Source: an uncultured Clostridia bacterium (GTDB lineage: Bacteria > Bacillota > Clostridia > Christensenellales > Aristaeellaceae). Taken from it: a stretch of DNA of 5,942 nucleotides. Within the stretch, counting starts at the first letter, position 1; each line of letters opens with the position of its first letter. The translations under genes and the position numbers were made by a program. The notes below the pieces were generated by a model. The model saw only the letters and a program-made list of their open reading frames with translations. It made no database searches and was not told the DNA's origin. Below are positions 5,859 through 5,942 of the stretch, piece after piece. Location: positions 1 through 5,942 of the forward strand of contig CALCUD010000035.1 of the NCBI GenBank assembly GCA_937906775.1, written 5' to 3'.

Positions 5859-5942
5859 ATGTCCTATATCTCTGATCTATATATCGAACCCGAAAATGTA
5901 ATCCGTTTCTTAGTAACTTCGGACAGAGATCGAAACTGCATG
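5859..5942 (+). CDS. Start of an unrecognised gene, cut by the window end
   Basis: An open frame begins at this ATG with MSYISDLYIEPENVIRFLV and stays open for 28 codons to the last base. I do not recognise it. A strong AAGGAG (5838-5843) lies upstream, but its 15-nt distance from the ATG is long. A nearer ATG at 5845 is only 1 nt from that site and stops after three codons. It follows the integrase by 26 nt with no terminator between them, so it is probably in the same transcript. The N-terminus shows no signal peptide. It could be cargo or an element maintenance gene. Confidence 0.5.
   Translation, partial: MSYISDLYIEPENVIRFLVTSDRDRNCM

Overview
The window looks like part of the regulation and recombination module of an integrated mobile element (an integrative conjugative element or prophage-like island) from a Gram-positive gut-type Bacillota, probably a Clostridia. 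The grounds are protein style, strong AGGAGG-like ribosome binding sites and moderate G+C judged by eye. The species cannot be named from the sequence. All seven supported genes lie on the + strand and are tightly packed. No tRNA, rRNA, CRISPR array or IS element is visible.

Region 1 (1-3115) is a putative control operon. It starts with the C-terminal part of a LexA/UmuD-type S24 self-cleaving regulator (1-483, 5' end outside the window). Next is a very large ImmA/IrrE-type zinc metallopeptidase with its own C-terminal helix-turn-helix (523-2526). The last gene is an HD-domain hydrolase of the YhaM/TraI_2-like type (2552-3115). A clear intrinsic terminator at 3135-3163 ends this unit.

Region 2 (3247-5832) is a recombination module. 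It holds a 65-residue excisionase-like HTH protein (3247-3444), a 287-residue protein made of four tandem excisionase-like HTH units (3543-4406), and a complete tyrosine recombinase with all six catalytic positions (4420-5832). The 98-nt gap before the four-unit protein contains a perfect 8-bp stem whose loop carries that gene's ribosome binding site, preceded by competing short stems. This is the most unusual regulatory structure seen here. A further gene of unknown function begins at 5859 and runs off the end.

Inferred logic: DNA damage or a cell signal is sensed by the S24 regulator, the metallopeptidase, or both. This relieves repression of element genes, and excision or integration is then carried out by the integrase, with direction set by the small excisionase and perhaps the four-HTH protein. 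Protein families are well supported; the regulatory circuit and the role of the four-HTH protein are inference.
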